From Topomyia yanbarensis (lineage: Eukaryota > Arthropoda > Insecta > Diptera > Culicidae), in NCBI RefSeq assembly GCF_030247195.1, contig NC_080670.1:97686666-97750665 (forward strand): a stretch of DNA of 64,000 nt, in the 5' to 3' direction. The position numbers and the translations under genes are program-made. The notes under the pieces are model-generated. The model was not told the DNA's origin, made no database searches, and was given only the letters and a program-made list of their open reading frames with translations. Positions 10,204 through 21,430 of the stretch are shown piece after piece. How positions within the stretch are numbered: position 1 is the first letter of the stretch; the number at the start of each line of letters is the position of its first letter.

Positions 10204-10420
10204 TTGTTAAATTTAAATTATTGTAAAATTAGTTTTTATCTTTTATTATTCATTAGTATCAGATTGTTCATAGTTAGATTAAAAATTTTATTAATTTATT
10301 TAGTTCCATTTATTCGATGAAAAATTGTTTATTTACATTCTACATCAATTGTAATAACTTTTTTATTTGATTGAAGAAGTTTAATATTCAAATCATCGTT
10401 CTATTTATTTCTGGTCGATA
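10204..10420 (+). pseudogene. ND5: ND5 5' fragment (mitochondrial origin)
   Basis: The first about 70 codons of NADH dehydrogenase subunit 5, recognisable by the string IVMTFLFDW and the downstream serine/phenylalanine-rich start of the next helix. The fragment stops abruptly at about 10420, where unrelated nuclear sequence begins. It is too short and too mutated to be functional. Confidence 0.7.
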
Positions 10421-10655
10421 CGATGGTTCTGGTGTATCTTTGTCGCTAGCGGTTGACTTTCGTAGAGCTCCCTTCGAGTCGGTTAATTTTCATCATTTTC
10501 GGCACAGTTTACTACCTCCAGGTTATCGAAAGTGTGAATAACGGTGCAATTTAACGATTGTTCAAAATTAAGTGGCTTGTAGAAGCATTTTTCGGCATAT
10601 TTTCGACTGACGCTAGTGCACAGTGGTTTTTTTGCCAAAAACACGCGAATAATTA

Positions 10656-11587
10656 GGGGAGATAGGGTAACAGTGGATCAGCAGGAACTATGAAACATTC
10701 GCAATAAAATAATAATGCATGGTCAGAATCGTCTCATTCCCTCATATTTCACAATTTCTAATTCTTTACACGTGTTGCTGTATTTTGAGAGAGATCTGAT
10801 AACTGCATCTCATTTAATGAATGTTTGTTTGTTTTGTTATAGCCAGAGTAAATTTGCAATGAAAAACATTATTCCATCTTTATGAGTTACCATCCATTGA
10901 ATAAATATTTAGTCCATTGTTATTTATAGCAAATTTTATGCTCAACATTTGCCGCTAACAGAGTTTTTTGGTGACTTGTCATGGTTCTGTGTAATTTCAC
11001 AATTTTCGTGACTAGACCCATTGGGTAACTGTGAAACGATGACGTATGGGGAACAGTGGAATTTTCTTGTTTTTGTGGTCTGTCTCAAAATGTGAATGGG
11101 TTCAGATTTTCCACAGTAAATACTACTCATATAGTGCAAAATTGGTAAAGTTTGACAAATTTTGTAGAAATTGTCGCTACTTTCAGGATTGCAGCTAATA
11201 TGCATATATGGTAGTCCTATGTTACGCGATGATATATGATGATTTATTTCGTAAGCAAGTGATTTTCGCCTCAATATAACTTTAATTCGAAGCGTTAGGA
11301 TAATTCTTCGTCAAAACAAAAGAACAGAATTTACAAATAGAATATTTCACTATAGACGACGTCGTGTTTCATAGTTACTACCCATAGGGCACAATGGTAC
11401 ATTTTACCACCGACTGTTTATCACCCACAAAAAGTAATTTCCCGTGAGTTTAACCAGTTGGAAAAAATATATGTATTACTTAATAATAGAGCGGTACTAT
11501 GTACCACTTTTGGCTACCCAAATATCATGTATTATTATCAAATTTAAATCGTAGAAAAAATGTGTTTCACTGTTACCCCCTCTCCCC
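10656..11587. mobile_element. TA-flanked MITE (GGGGAGA...), 932 bp
   Basis: Terminal inverted repeats of about 20 bp: ggggagatagggtaacagtg on the left, and its near-complement cactgttaccccctctcccc on the right. TA duplications lie at 10654-10655 and 11588-11589. The right arm of the host fold-back (about 15100-15125) carries the same flanks joined at a single TA, so it is the empty site and fixes both boundaries. No coding capacity. The TA duplication fits the Tc1/mariner superfamily. Confidence 0.88.
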
Positions 11588-11625
11588 TATTTACACAAAA
11601 ACGGTCAAGTTTAGAAATACTGTTT

Positions 11626-11695
11626 CTTGAAATACTGATAAAACTTTCAGAAGACATTATTGAATGTCTTCTGAAAGTTTTATCAGTATTTCAAG
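11626..11695. repeat. Perfect 32-bp hairpin with 6-nt loop
   Basis: A perfect inverted repeat from cttgaaatactg to cagtatttcaag with loop tattga. The other arm of the same fold-back carries only one half of it, so the second half is an added inverted copy. Confidence 0.9.
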
Positions 11696-12297
11696 ACCTT
11701 TCTTCTGGTTTAGTACATTGAATGATTAATCCTCCTAAAAGTGAGATATTTTTCTCATTTTTTTAAAATGTATAGATAATGAGATCATATGTTCTGCAAT
11801 GTTGTAGAGCTACTTTTTGCGAACAACTTTGTTTAAGAGTCCAAAATTGTATATTCAATACTTGTGAAGTTATAGTGCCTTGTTTGTGGATGACCCCTTA
11901 AAATAATTTTTTAAATATAACTTTTTTGGTATCGTACCTATAAATTTAGAATGTTCTACAAAGTTATTTGCGTCAATGTCCTCCGTAACTCTTTAGAAGA
12001 ACGTTTTGTTCTAGCTCTTCTATCTTCGAAGTTATTTAGCAATTTTTGAAAAAAATAGTGCTATTTCCAATAGCAATAACTTTTGAACGGGCAACCAGCT
12101 ATAGTTATAAACATTAGTACAACAAATGAACTACAAAATCCAATTTATTCCATTTGTCTACTGTTGTCTCCGGTGCTGTTATGGACGGTTTAGGAAGTGC
12201 TTTCCGCTGCTTAGTATGCATTTTTCATTAAGTGGAATTGTTCATCTGTTCCTCGCTGGATTCTCCTTTTACGTATGCGTGTACAGGAAAGAAATTA

Positions 12298-12372
12298 AGA
12301 GAGAGAAAGAGAAAGAGAGAGAGAGAGTACAAGAGAGAGAAAGAAAGAGAGAGAGAAAAAAAGAGAGATTGG
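12298..12372 (+). repeat. Purine (GA)-rich tract in the left fold-back arm
   Basis: Irregular GA/GAAA repeats. The mirror tract in the right arm is CT-rich, at about 14368-14437. The two arms could form a purine-pyrimidine stem. Confidence 0.85.
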
Positions 12373-12547
12373 AGAGGACCGCTAAGCGCATAACTTCTAC
12401 GAAATCGCCTTTAAGAAAATCAGTGTTACACAGCTCCGAGATGTAGCAATCCTTGACTGTTACTAATGGTAACGCTCAAAACTAGAAGATTCCCGAACTT
12501 CGACGCGGTCACGTGTGCGGGAGAGTGTCTGTACACTTTTTGTCGTA

Positions 12548-13899
12548 GGGGAATTGTGGGGAAAACCGATACTGTGGGTAAAACCGACACCCCACAACAT
12601 TTCCTAGAAATCAAATTTTTATTCATTTCATAATAATACATTATTATTAGTATGTTTATTTAGAGCATTTGAAGAAAAATTGGATTTACGTTAGTACGCC
12701 GAATGTCATAAAAATAAACAAAACATACGACAGCAGCGTTCATACTCGTCTGGATGTTAAATTTCGTTGGTAGATTTTAAGGTTTTAACAGAACAAAAGC
12801 ATTTTAAAATAACCACATTTTTCAGTACCTATTATTATCGGCCTGTCCTATGATCAACTAGGTGTATTGAAGACGAGTTTGAGAAATTCAATATTTTTAA
12901 TTGCTTTTATAAAAAAATGTGCGCTGTTGGGATGAAACCGACACCCTATGGTTAGGGTAAAACCGACACGTTGTTAAGATGGTTGTGTATACTTGCGATT
13001 CATTTCAAAATACTGGGGATCTTTGTGACACTTCAATTAGCCTATTAGAACACTATAGTATTAGCAGAAATACACAGAAATACTTTTATTGTGTTTATTT
13101 CTTGTACGTCTCTTTAAAAATCAAAAATTGGAATTTTTGCTTATCTGATTCTATCGAAGCTTTTGATATTTCTGCAAAAAGCTCATCAAACCGAATTTCT
13201 AGTATTCTCTTGGTTTGTCATAGACGAACTTTATCACAATGAGACAATGATCTTATGTATACCCCAAGAGATCGTTGATGATCAGAGTCCGAAAAATCAA
13301 ATCTGAAAAAGATAGTTTTACTACGAAGTGTGTGTGTCAGTTATAAGTGAATGAATCCAATTAGCAGAATGTAGAACGCTTGCAAATCTTCTCTTACGAA
13401 ATTAAGTGACACTGGAGGTTGCAATGATGTGCGCAAGGATTATTTGGAAATACTCATATCAATAAATAATCTTATAGCATAAATACTCTTATTTATAGTA
13501 CTACGCTTTCGAACTTTCTTCCCCTCACAACATGATGAAGCAATAAAAAGCACATATTTGCATCATACATACTCACACTTTATTAATCACGCATATATCT
13601 CATTTTTAATAAAGATAAAGATTTTAATAAAGTGGAGAGAAAATAAATAAAAGGGGGTGTCGATGTTACCCCTATGAGGTGTCGGTTTTACCCGCAGTGC
13701 CTACAAAAAGTCACTTTGTTTTCCAACTTTTACAACCAATAATTTTTAATGAAATTAATTTTTTGAAGAGCTGAAATAATTAAGTCTTGTTAAGAATTTT
13801 CTGAAGAAGAATTCTGCATACAAACTATAATTTTATTGGTTTTGTGGCAACTTAGAAAAATTGTTAAGCTTAAGGTGTCGGTTTTAACCATAATTCCCC
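12548..13899. mobile_element. TA-flanked MITE (GGGGAATT...), 1352 bp
   Basis: The left end ggggaattgtgg is paired with the right end ccataattcccc, and the similarity extends into the words aaaaccgat and tcggtttt. TA flanks lie at 12546-12547 and 13900-13901. Inside, the word gggtaaaaccgacac or its complement recurs at about 12571, 12935, 12954, 13654 and 13681, so the terminal motif is scattered through the subterminal regions. No coding capacity is seen; short ORFs inside have no recognisable domain. Confidence 0.8.
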
Positions 13900-15139
13900 T
13901 ACATTCAATGATACGAAACGTTTTAAGCGAGAGTAATTTAAAGGGATTTTCATCAAAATGTGTACAGTTGGAATGTAAGGTAATTGATTGAAACATAATT
14001 TCTTTTTATATACCTAGTATTCTTGTTTATTGAAAAGTACACTCATTATACTATTTAGGTTCCCTTGATAAACGTCACTTGTTTTCCCTTTGGGTTTCCG
14101 CGAGAGAAAGTATGAAAATTGGTTCTGTAGTTCAACAAGTCTTTCAATATTATAACGTTGACGGACATAATATGCCCGATTTTGCCGCTGGAATAATGCA
14201 AATAGTCAAGAAGTCTTGTATTTATTTCAAAAGACTGTGGATCAAGCATAATCGCACAGTAACTAATGTTTTTAGACTCTTAAGACTTTGGGTGCTCATA
14301 ACTCAAGTACACAGAATTCTCTTAAAGGCGATTTCGCAGAAGTTATGCGCTTAGCGGTCCTCTACAATCTTTCTTTTTCTCTCTCTCTCTCTTTCCTTCT
14401 CTCTCTTGTTCTCTCTCTCTTTCTCTTTCTATCTCTTAATTTCGTTCCTGCACACGCATACGTAAATAGAGAATCCAGCGAGGAACAGATGAACAATTCC
14501 ACTTAATGAAAAATGCATACTAAGCTGCGGAAAGCACTTCCTAAACCGTCCATAACAGCACCGGAGACAACAGTAGACAAATGGAATAAATTGGATTTTG
14601 TAGTTCATTTGTTGTACTAATGTTTATAACTATAGCTGGTTGCCCGTTCAAAAGTTATTGCTATTGGAAATAGCACTATTTTTTAAAAAATTGCTAAATA
14701 ACTTCGAAGATAGAAGAGCTAGAACAAAACGTTCTTCTAAAGAGTTACGGATGACATTGACGCAAATAACTTTGTAGAACATTCTAAATTTATAGGTACG
14801 ATACCAAAAAAGTTATATTTAAAAAATTATTTTAAGGGGTCATCCACAAACAAGGCACTATAACTTCACAAGTATTGAATATACAATTTTGGACTCTTAA
14901 ACAAAGTTGTTCGCAAAAAGTAGCTCTACAACATTGCAGAACATATGATCTCATTATCTATACATTTTAAAAAAAATGAGAAAAATATCTCTCTTTTAGA
15001 AGGATTAATCACTCAATGTACTAAACCAGAAGAAAGGTCTTGAAATACTGATAAAACTTTCAGAAGTCATTATTGATCTAAAATTGACCGTTTTTGTGTA
15101 AATAATTAATCGCGTGTTTTTGGCAAAAAAAACACTGTG

Positions 15140-15582
15140 TAGTGGTGACAGTTTGTGAAAATCGAACTCCGGCAAATGAAAAAAACTCTTTTCCTCGCAT
15201 TACGGGCCGTCGATTTTGATGCAAGGACCATAAAAGTGCACAGAAAACATCTAGAAACACAGTGTACCGTAAACCGGGGTGACCATGATCACTTTTCGAA
15301 GTAATCATTGCATATTTTTAGACACAACACATTTTTTTCAAGTTTAATATTTTTAAACCATGTACTGATGTAAGGAGAACAAGATTGGATGGTTTTAACT
15401 AAAATTGTCCGCTTACAGCTATTTTTCCAAAAATGATTTCAAGTTGATGTCCGTTTTCGTATTCCGGGGTGACTTTGATAACCTGCATGTTCACCCACAT
15501 TAAGTTATTGATGTCAATGTTTTTCATTCAAATGTTTGTTTAAACTAATTCTGGAAAGATGCTCATTGTTAAATAAATGTAA
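15140..15582. other. Non-coding stretch, possible truncated MITE end
   Basis: No gene is seen. The phrase accggggtgac followed by tgat occurs at about 15272 and again at about 15464, in the same style as the subterminal repeats of the TA-flanked MITEs. I found no matching opposite end, so if it is a MITE it is truncated, perhaps by the adjacent LINE. Confidence 0.35.
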
Positions 15583-16228
15583 TTTTTTTTTATTCGTTTC
15601 GTTTATTTGATAGGCACAAATGCGTTAGCTTGGCGGTGCCAAATGCTTTTGTTTTTACATTTTGGATATCTTAAAACTAGGAGGTTACAATGTTGAAATA
15701 TTTTTTTTACAAAGGAAAAGAAAGTTTACAGCTATCTTAAGACTAGAAATAAGATTCAATATACAAGAGAGGGCCAAAAGATTTTTTTATGAAAAAAATT
15801 AAAACAAGGGATTCACTTTGATATACAAGAGAGGGATTAATGGTATTTTACGAAATATTTTACGGTTATCTTAAAACTAACAATATAGTTTAGTACACAA
15901 AAATTTATGAGAAATTTCACAAATATTTATGAGAAATTTCACAGAAATCTTAAAACTAGGGATTCAATTCTATTTACAAAATGGAGGATCAGCGAAACAA
16001 ATTTGCGCCTCAGTCTAGTAAGTCGTCGAGTACTGGATTGGCGGATGGTATTCTTCGGACCCGCGGGGAATCCTTCAAAAGTCATCGGACCTCGAGTCGC
16101 TCTCGCTTCAGTTTCCTTCTATGCAGGCGTAGTGGTAAAGGCGACGGCGGTTACATAGTGGCACTCTGGAGCTGATCGGTTCCACAAGGCAGGAGGAAAC
16201 TCTAAAATCGAGAAATAAAAAAGAGGGG

Positions 16229-19200
16229 CTAAATTGGGATATTTATCGTTTTTATGAAGGTATAAATAAGGGACATATAGGGGAAATCACGAGTTGCCAG
16301 CATATCTCGGACTGGTACATTGGGTGGTCTACCTCGGGCCCGAAGGGATTCCTTTAACTGAGACCTAGCGTCACAATACCCGGCGCATACCCAGACAACG
16401 TGTTCGATGTCATGATAGCCCTCGTCACAAGCGCACAGACTACTCTCCGCAAGCCCAATACGCCGCAAATGCGCATCCATGGTGTAGTGATTGGACATAA
16501 GTCGGGACATTACACGAATAAAATCCCGACCCACATCCATCCCCCCGAACCAAGGCTTCGTTGATACCTTTGGGATAATCGAATGTAACCATCGTCCAAG
16601 TTCCCCATTGCTCCACGAGGTTTGCCAACTGTTGAGCGTCTTCTGACGACAATTACTAAAAAATTCGTTGAAGCAGATTGGTCTTTCGTATGTCACCATT
16701 TAATGCTCCCACCTTTGCTAATGAGTCGGCCTTTTCATTGCCCGGGATAGAACAATGAGAGGGGACCCAAACAAAGGTAATCTGATAAGATTTTTCAGAT
16801 AACGTACACAAGGACTCCTGTATCTTCCCCAGAAAATACGGGAATTGCTTTTTAGGCTTCACCGCACGAAGAGCCTCGATAGAGCTGAGGCTGTCCGAAA
16901 CGATGAAGTAGTGATCTGTGGGCAGAGTGTCGATGATCCCAAGGGTGTACTGAATTGCAGCTAACTCTGCGACGTAAACTGAAGCGGGATCATTGAGCTT
17001 GAATGAAGCGGTGATAGTATTGTTGAAGATACCGAAGCCAGTGGACCCATCGAGATTTGATCCGTCAGTGTAAAACATTTTGTCGCAGTCGACTTCTCGG
17101 AATTTATTATAAAATATATTGGGGATCTCCTGCGGGCGTATATGGTCCGGGATTCCACGAATCTTTTCCTTCATGGATGTGTCGAAGAATATAGTAGAAT
17201 CAGAAGTATCTAGGAAACGGACACGGTTGGGATTGTACGAAGAAGGATTGATGCTCTGTGCCATGTAGTCGAAGTACAAGGACATAAATCTGGTTTGAGA
17301 ATTAAGCTCGACGAGCCTCTCGAAGTTTTCAATCACCAACGGGTTCAGAATGTCGCATCGGATGAGCAATCGATATGAGAGTTCCCAAAATCGATTTTTA
17401 GCGGAAGAACGCCCGTCAGCACTTCGAGACTCATCGTATGGGTCGAGTGCATGCAACCCAAGGCAATGCGCAAGCAACGATACTGGATTCTCTCCAGTTT
17501 GATGAAGTGTATGTTCGCAGCGGAGCGGAAACAGAAACACCCGTACTCCATCACCGACAATATCGTTGTTTGGTACAACCTGATCAGGTCTCCTGGGTGA
17601 GCACCCCACCATGTTCCAGTTATTGTTCCGAGAAAATTGATCCTTTGTTGGCATTTCTGTTTCAGATACCTAATGTGACATCCCCAGGTACCTTTAGAGT
17701 CGAACCAGACCCCGAGATATTTAAATGTGAAAACCTGGTTGATCGTTGCACCCATTAATAAAAGCTGGAGTTGCGCCGGCTCACGCTTCCTAGAAAAAAC
17801 AACCAACTCAGTTTTCTCCGTGGAGAACTCAATACCCAGCTGAAGAGCCCAAGCAGACAAATTGTCCAAGGTATTTTGTAACGGTCCTTGCAAGTTGGCA
17901 GCTTTGGGCCCTGTAACAGAGACCACCCCGTCGTCTGCAAGTTGCCTTAGCGTGCATGAATTGGCAAGACAATCGTCAATGTCATTAACGTAAAAATTGT
18001 AGAGCAGGGGACTTAGACATGAACCCTGGGGAAGACCCACGTAGCTAAATCGCGATGTTGTTAAATCGCCATGCGAAAAGTGCATGTGCTTTTCAGACAA
18101 CAGGTTTAGCAAAAAGTTATTTAAAATTGGCGAAAGACCATGCTGGTGCAGCTTCTCTGACAGAATGTTGATAGAAACTGAGTCAAAAGCCCCCTTAATA
18201 TCCAAGAAGACTGATGCCATCTGCTCTTTGTTAGCATAGGCCATTTGGATTTCTGTAGAAAGCAACGCAAGGCAATCGTTCGTCCCTTTGCCTTTGCGGA
18301 AGCCAAATTGTGTATCTGACAGTAAGCCATTTGCTGCAACCCAATTGTCGCGGCGAAACAAGATCATTTTCTCGAACAACTTCCGAATACAGGACAGCAT
18401 TGCAATCGGCCGATACGAGTTGTGGTCGGAGGCTGGTTTTCCTGGTTTTTGGATGGCGATGACCTTCACTTGCCTCCATTCATAAGGGACAATGTTACCC
18501 TCAAGAAACTTGTTAAATAAATTCAACAAGCGCCTTTTTGCAGTGTCAGGCAGATTCTTCAGCAAGTTGAATTTGATTCTGTCTAACCCTGGGGCGTTAT
18601 TGTTGCACGATAAGAGAACAAGTGAGAACTCCACCATCGAAAACGGTGTTTCGTTCGCGGTATCGTGAGGAGACGCGGCGCGGTAAGTTTTCTGTACCGG
18701 TACAGAGTCCGGACAGATCTCCTTGGCGAAAGCGAATATCCAACGGTTTGAATATTCCACGTTCTCGATGGTACTATTATGGTTACGCATACGTCGAGCC
18801 GTACCCCAAAGAGTGCTCATCGCTGTTTCTCTCGTTAACCCGTCGACGAACCGGCGCCAATAACTGCGTTTTTTGGCTTTCATTAGACTCTTAATTCGCC
18901 TTTCTAACGACGCGTACTGTTGATAGCTAGCGGGTAACCCGTCTTCCCGGAAGGCCTTATATGCAGTGGACTTTTCCGCGTACAGCTCTGAGCACTCTTT
19001 ATCCCACCACAGGGTGGGGGACCGTCCATGGGTATTCGCGTTGGGTACTGGTTTAGTCTGAGCTTGATTCGCACTGTCGAGAATTAAGCCAGCCAAAAAC
19101 CTGTACTCTTCCTCCGGAGGAAGTTCTTGAGTGGATTCGATTTTAACGGATATCGCGGTCGCGTAACTCTTCCAATCAATGTTCCGTGTGAGGTCATACG

Positions 19201-19889
19201 AGACATTGATTGTTTCCGATGGTCTTGCAATTGAAATCACGATAGGCAAATGATCGCTACCGTGGGGATCAGGGATCACCTTCCACATGTAATCTAACTG
19301 TAGCGATGTCGAGCAAAGCGATAAATCCAACGCGCTTGCGCGTGCTGGTGGTGTAGGAATCCGCGTCATTTCTCCCGTGTTAAAGATGGTCATGTTGAAA
19401 TTATCGCAAAGATCTTGGATTAATGTTGATCTATTATCATCATGAAGACAGCCCCATACCGTACCGTGCGAGTTAAAGTCTCCCAGAACTAGCCGCGGTG
19501 CCGGTAAGGATTCCGTGATATTACAAAGCGTTCGGTGCCCTACCGAGGCTCTAGGAGGAATGTAGATGGAAGCAATGCAAAGGTAAAACTTGACAAGCGA
19601 CAATTTCAATGCCTGGTGTCGAAGGGAGGTTAATTCGGTTGAAAGAATAGCACTTTTTGATCCCCAAAAGTACTCCTCCATAGGGGTTTTCTCGATCCAG
19701 ACGAATTATATTAAAGTCGTGGGAGTTGAGATTTATATCGGAAGTTAACCAAGTTTCACATAATGCGAAAGCATCACATTTTAAACTATTTAGTAAAAAT
19801 TTAAAGGAATCGATTTTCTAGAGGATACTTCTGCTGTTCCACTGTAAGACAGTGATCGAATCGGTGACCTCGTTCGATGACTTAGCCAT
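16229..19889 (-). pseudogene. LINE ORF2: endonuclease, reverse transcriptase, RNase H
   Basis: ORF2 starts at the ATG at 19889-19887 and overlaps the ORF1 stop by 8 nt. APE endonuclease signatures: LCETWL-type start, GDFNSHGTVWG and SDHLPIVI. RT: FLDIKGAFDSV (motif A), GLPQGSCLSP (motif B) and LADDGVVSV (motif C with the catalytic DD). RNase H: FYTDGSNLDG, AELAAIQYTLG, VSDSLSSIEAL and VPSHCSIPGNEKADS, so all four acidic or histidine positions look present. A C-terminal CAC...DIEHVVWVC element resembles the CCHC finger found after the RT in related LINEs. Damage: TAG at 19820-19818 in the endonuclease and frameshifts near 19600, 17390 and 16690. Otherwise well preserved, so insertion was fairly recent. 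It would nick the target and prime reverse transcription. Confidence 0.88.
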
Positions 19890-21211
19890 CGAAGGATACG
19901 ATCGCTGCAAGGAGGGGCCATTTAGTAGTCAACTGCTTCAAAAATGTTTGCACTATAGGGAGAAAACGTATCAGAAGGCTTTTAAGAGGATTAGTAACAT
20001 TGAAAGCTGTGAAAATTAAGTCCACTATGTCAGAAAATTTCATTAGTCCACTACTGGACTGAGTATCTGTTTGAAAAAAGGGGACACTTGGGGTTTTTGG
20101 TGTCCCTGGAAGTGGTGGGTACTCCTTGTTAGAATTAATATTTCCAAGTCCTGGAGCAAATTGCTTCGGCTTTTGTGCATCACTTCCGTTGGATTTATTG
20201 ATTGTAGTTGGCACACCCTGAGTGGACGACACCTTGGCTCCCTTACGAGGCAATGTAGGGGAGGCTGTGTTTCTCCTCTTCCTGGATTCCCCAGGGTTAA
20301 CCAAAGATGTTCCCTCTCGTGGGTCGTCAGATTCTTGCTCAACGTTAGCCAAACCAGCATAGGGATTTTCAGACAGGACAGATGGCGAAGCATTCTTTAG
20401 CATTTCTGCATAAGAACGCCTTGAGCGTTCCTTAAGGGAGCGCTTAATTTTATCCTCGCGCTGCTTGTACGCAGGACATGATTTAAGAGCATGCGAAGGG
20501 CCCCCGCAGCAAATACACTTTTCAGTTTCTTTGTCGCAAGAGTCATCCTCATGCTCTCCTTCGCATTTGCCGCATCGTTTCTTATTTCCACAATATGTGG
20601 CTGTGTGGCCCAACTGCTTGCAATTCCTGCAGCTCATGACCCGCGGTACAAACAGGCGAACTGGTAGGCGATCCTTGTCAAGGAGGATGTAGTTGGGAAG
20701 AGAGGAATGTCACCCGAAGCGAGCCTGATAGAGAGTAGGTAGTCTTACCTCCCTCGGTGTTTGCGGTATACAATTGTTTGCATTCCAAGATCTTAATCTG
20801 TTCAAGTGAGGGGTCCTTAAAGCAGCCAACCCCGTGCTCCAACAGTTCGTCGCATTTCAGGCCCGGTTCGGACACTACCCCATCAATTTCACAGGCCACA
20901 CAAGGCACGTACGCTTTAAATTCCCGCGTAAAGCGCTCACAGCAAGCAATCGCGTTTGCCTGGCCGAGATCATTCACTAGAACACGTATCTTGTTTGCCC
21001 GAACACGTGTTATCTGAGTTACGGCCGGGTAATTAGCAGTCAGATCTCGAGAAAGTTTTAATATATTAACCGGTTTCTCTCCGGTCCGAAAATATACCAC
21101 CCATGGCCCAGAGGAACCTTCTGGGTACTGCTTTATACGGGGAGCAATGCGAGTATTAGGGGAATCAGGGACTTCCATGATTACATCAGATGGTATTTCG
21201 TCCTCGGCCAT
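19882..21211 (-). pseudogene. LINE ORF1: RNA-binding Gag-like protein
   Basis: The frame opens at ATG 21211 and reads about 170 residues, with a fold resembling an RNA-recognition region (ITRVRANKIRVLV). It then shifts by +1 at about 20695, and the second frame carries on to a stop at 19882. The second part has a run of CCHC knuckles: CRNCKQLGHTATYC, then CGKCEGEHEDDSC, then CICCGGPSHALKSC. A basic linker and a proline/serine-rich tail end in a hydrophobic stretch. ORF1 proteins of this kind coat element RNA. A one-base indel in the polypyrimidine run near 20695 explains the split and would be easy to confirm as mutation or sequencing error. Confidence 0.82.
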
Positions 21212-21430
21212 TTAAGCACGAAGGCAGAGCGTTATATAAACGGGAATGTGTCTTATTATTTGATTACAAGGTAGAGTAAAAGTAGGGAAAAGGAAAGAAA
21301 GCAAACGAGGAAAAAAATAAAGCGAAACTTATCTGCAAACAACGTCGATTGTTCCGCACCAGCGAAAACAATGTACTGGATTTACTGCCGGCACCGGCAG
21401 CTAACGAACGAACAAAGGATGACCTTCACT

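Larger units (their letters stand above)
9365..10420 (+). other. NUMT: nuclear mitochondrial insert (ND4, trnH, ND5)
   Basis: Translated with the invertebrate mitochondrial code, the stretch reads as the C-terminal half of ND4, then a tRNA-His-like segment, then the first part of ND5, in the order found on the minus-coding strand of insect mitochondrial DNA. Conserved ND4 strings such as FLVHLWLP-KA, an I-A-H segment and LHWLPLNL are recognisable, as is IVMTFLFDWMSL of ND5. Frameshifts and many substitutions show it is not functional. The right edge lies in tatttatttctgg at about 10420; the left edge is softer, at 9345-9370. This is an organelle insert, not a gene in use. Confidence 0.85.
10619..15139. 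mobile_element. Fold-back element with arms of about 0.8 kb, containing two nested MITEs
   Basis: The two ends are inverted copies: cacagtggtttttttgcc at 10619 pairs with ggcaaaaaaaacactgtg ending at 15139. The arms continue inward to about 12425 on the left and about 14325 on the right, once the nested MITE at 10656-11587 is removed. Shared landmarks include the paired purine and pyrimidine tracts. The tips may extend a little further, because weak similarity continues outside. No transposase is seen, and the class is undetermined. Confidence 0.8.
15583..21430 (-). mobile_element. Non-LTR retrotransposon with RNase H (I/R1/Loa group)
   Basis: Read on the minus strand: a 5' region of about 220 bp, ORF1 with zinc knuckles, ORF2 with APE-type endonuclease, RT and RNase H, a 3' UTR of about 640 bp, AATAAA and an A-tract that corresponds to the T run at 15583-15593. 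ORF2 carrying an RNase H domain narrows the clade to the I, R1 and Loa relatives. The 3' end carries a small stem word (ttggcaccgccaag in element sense). Both ORFs are broken, so this copy is inactive. The 5' boundary near 21430 is a guess. Confidence 0.85.

Noticed and set aside
9365..10420. A functional AT-rich nuclear gene or contaminating mitochondrial contig
   Set aside because: Frameshifts and stops under the mitochondrial code, and unrelated nuclear repeats directly on both sides, fit a NUMT.
12126..12446. 106-residue ORF with a KERE-rich end
   Set aside because: It reads across the purine tract of a fold-back arm and is not conserved as a frame in the mirror arm.
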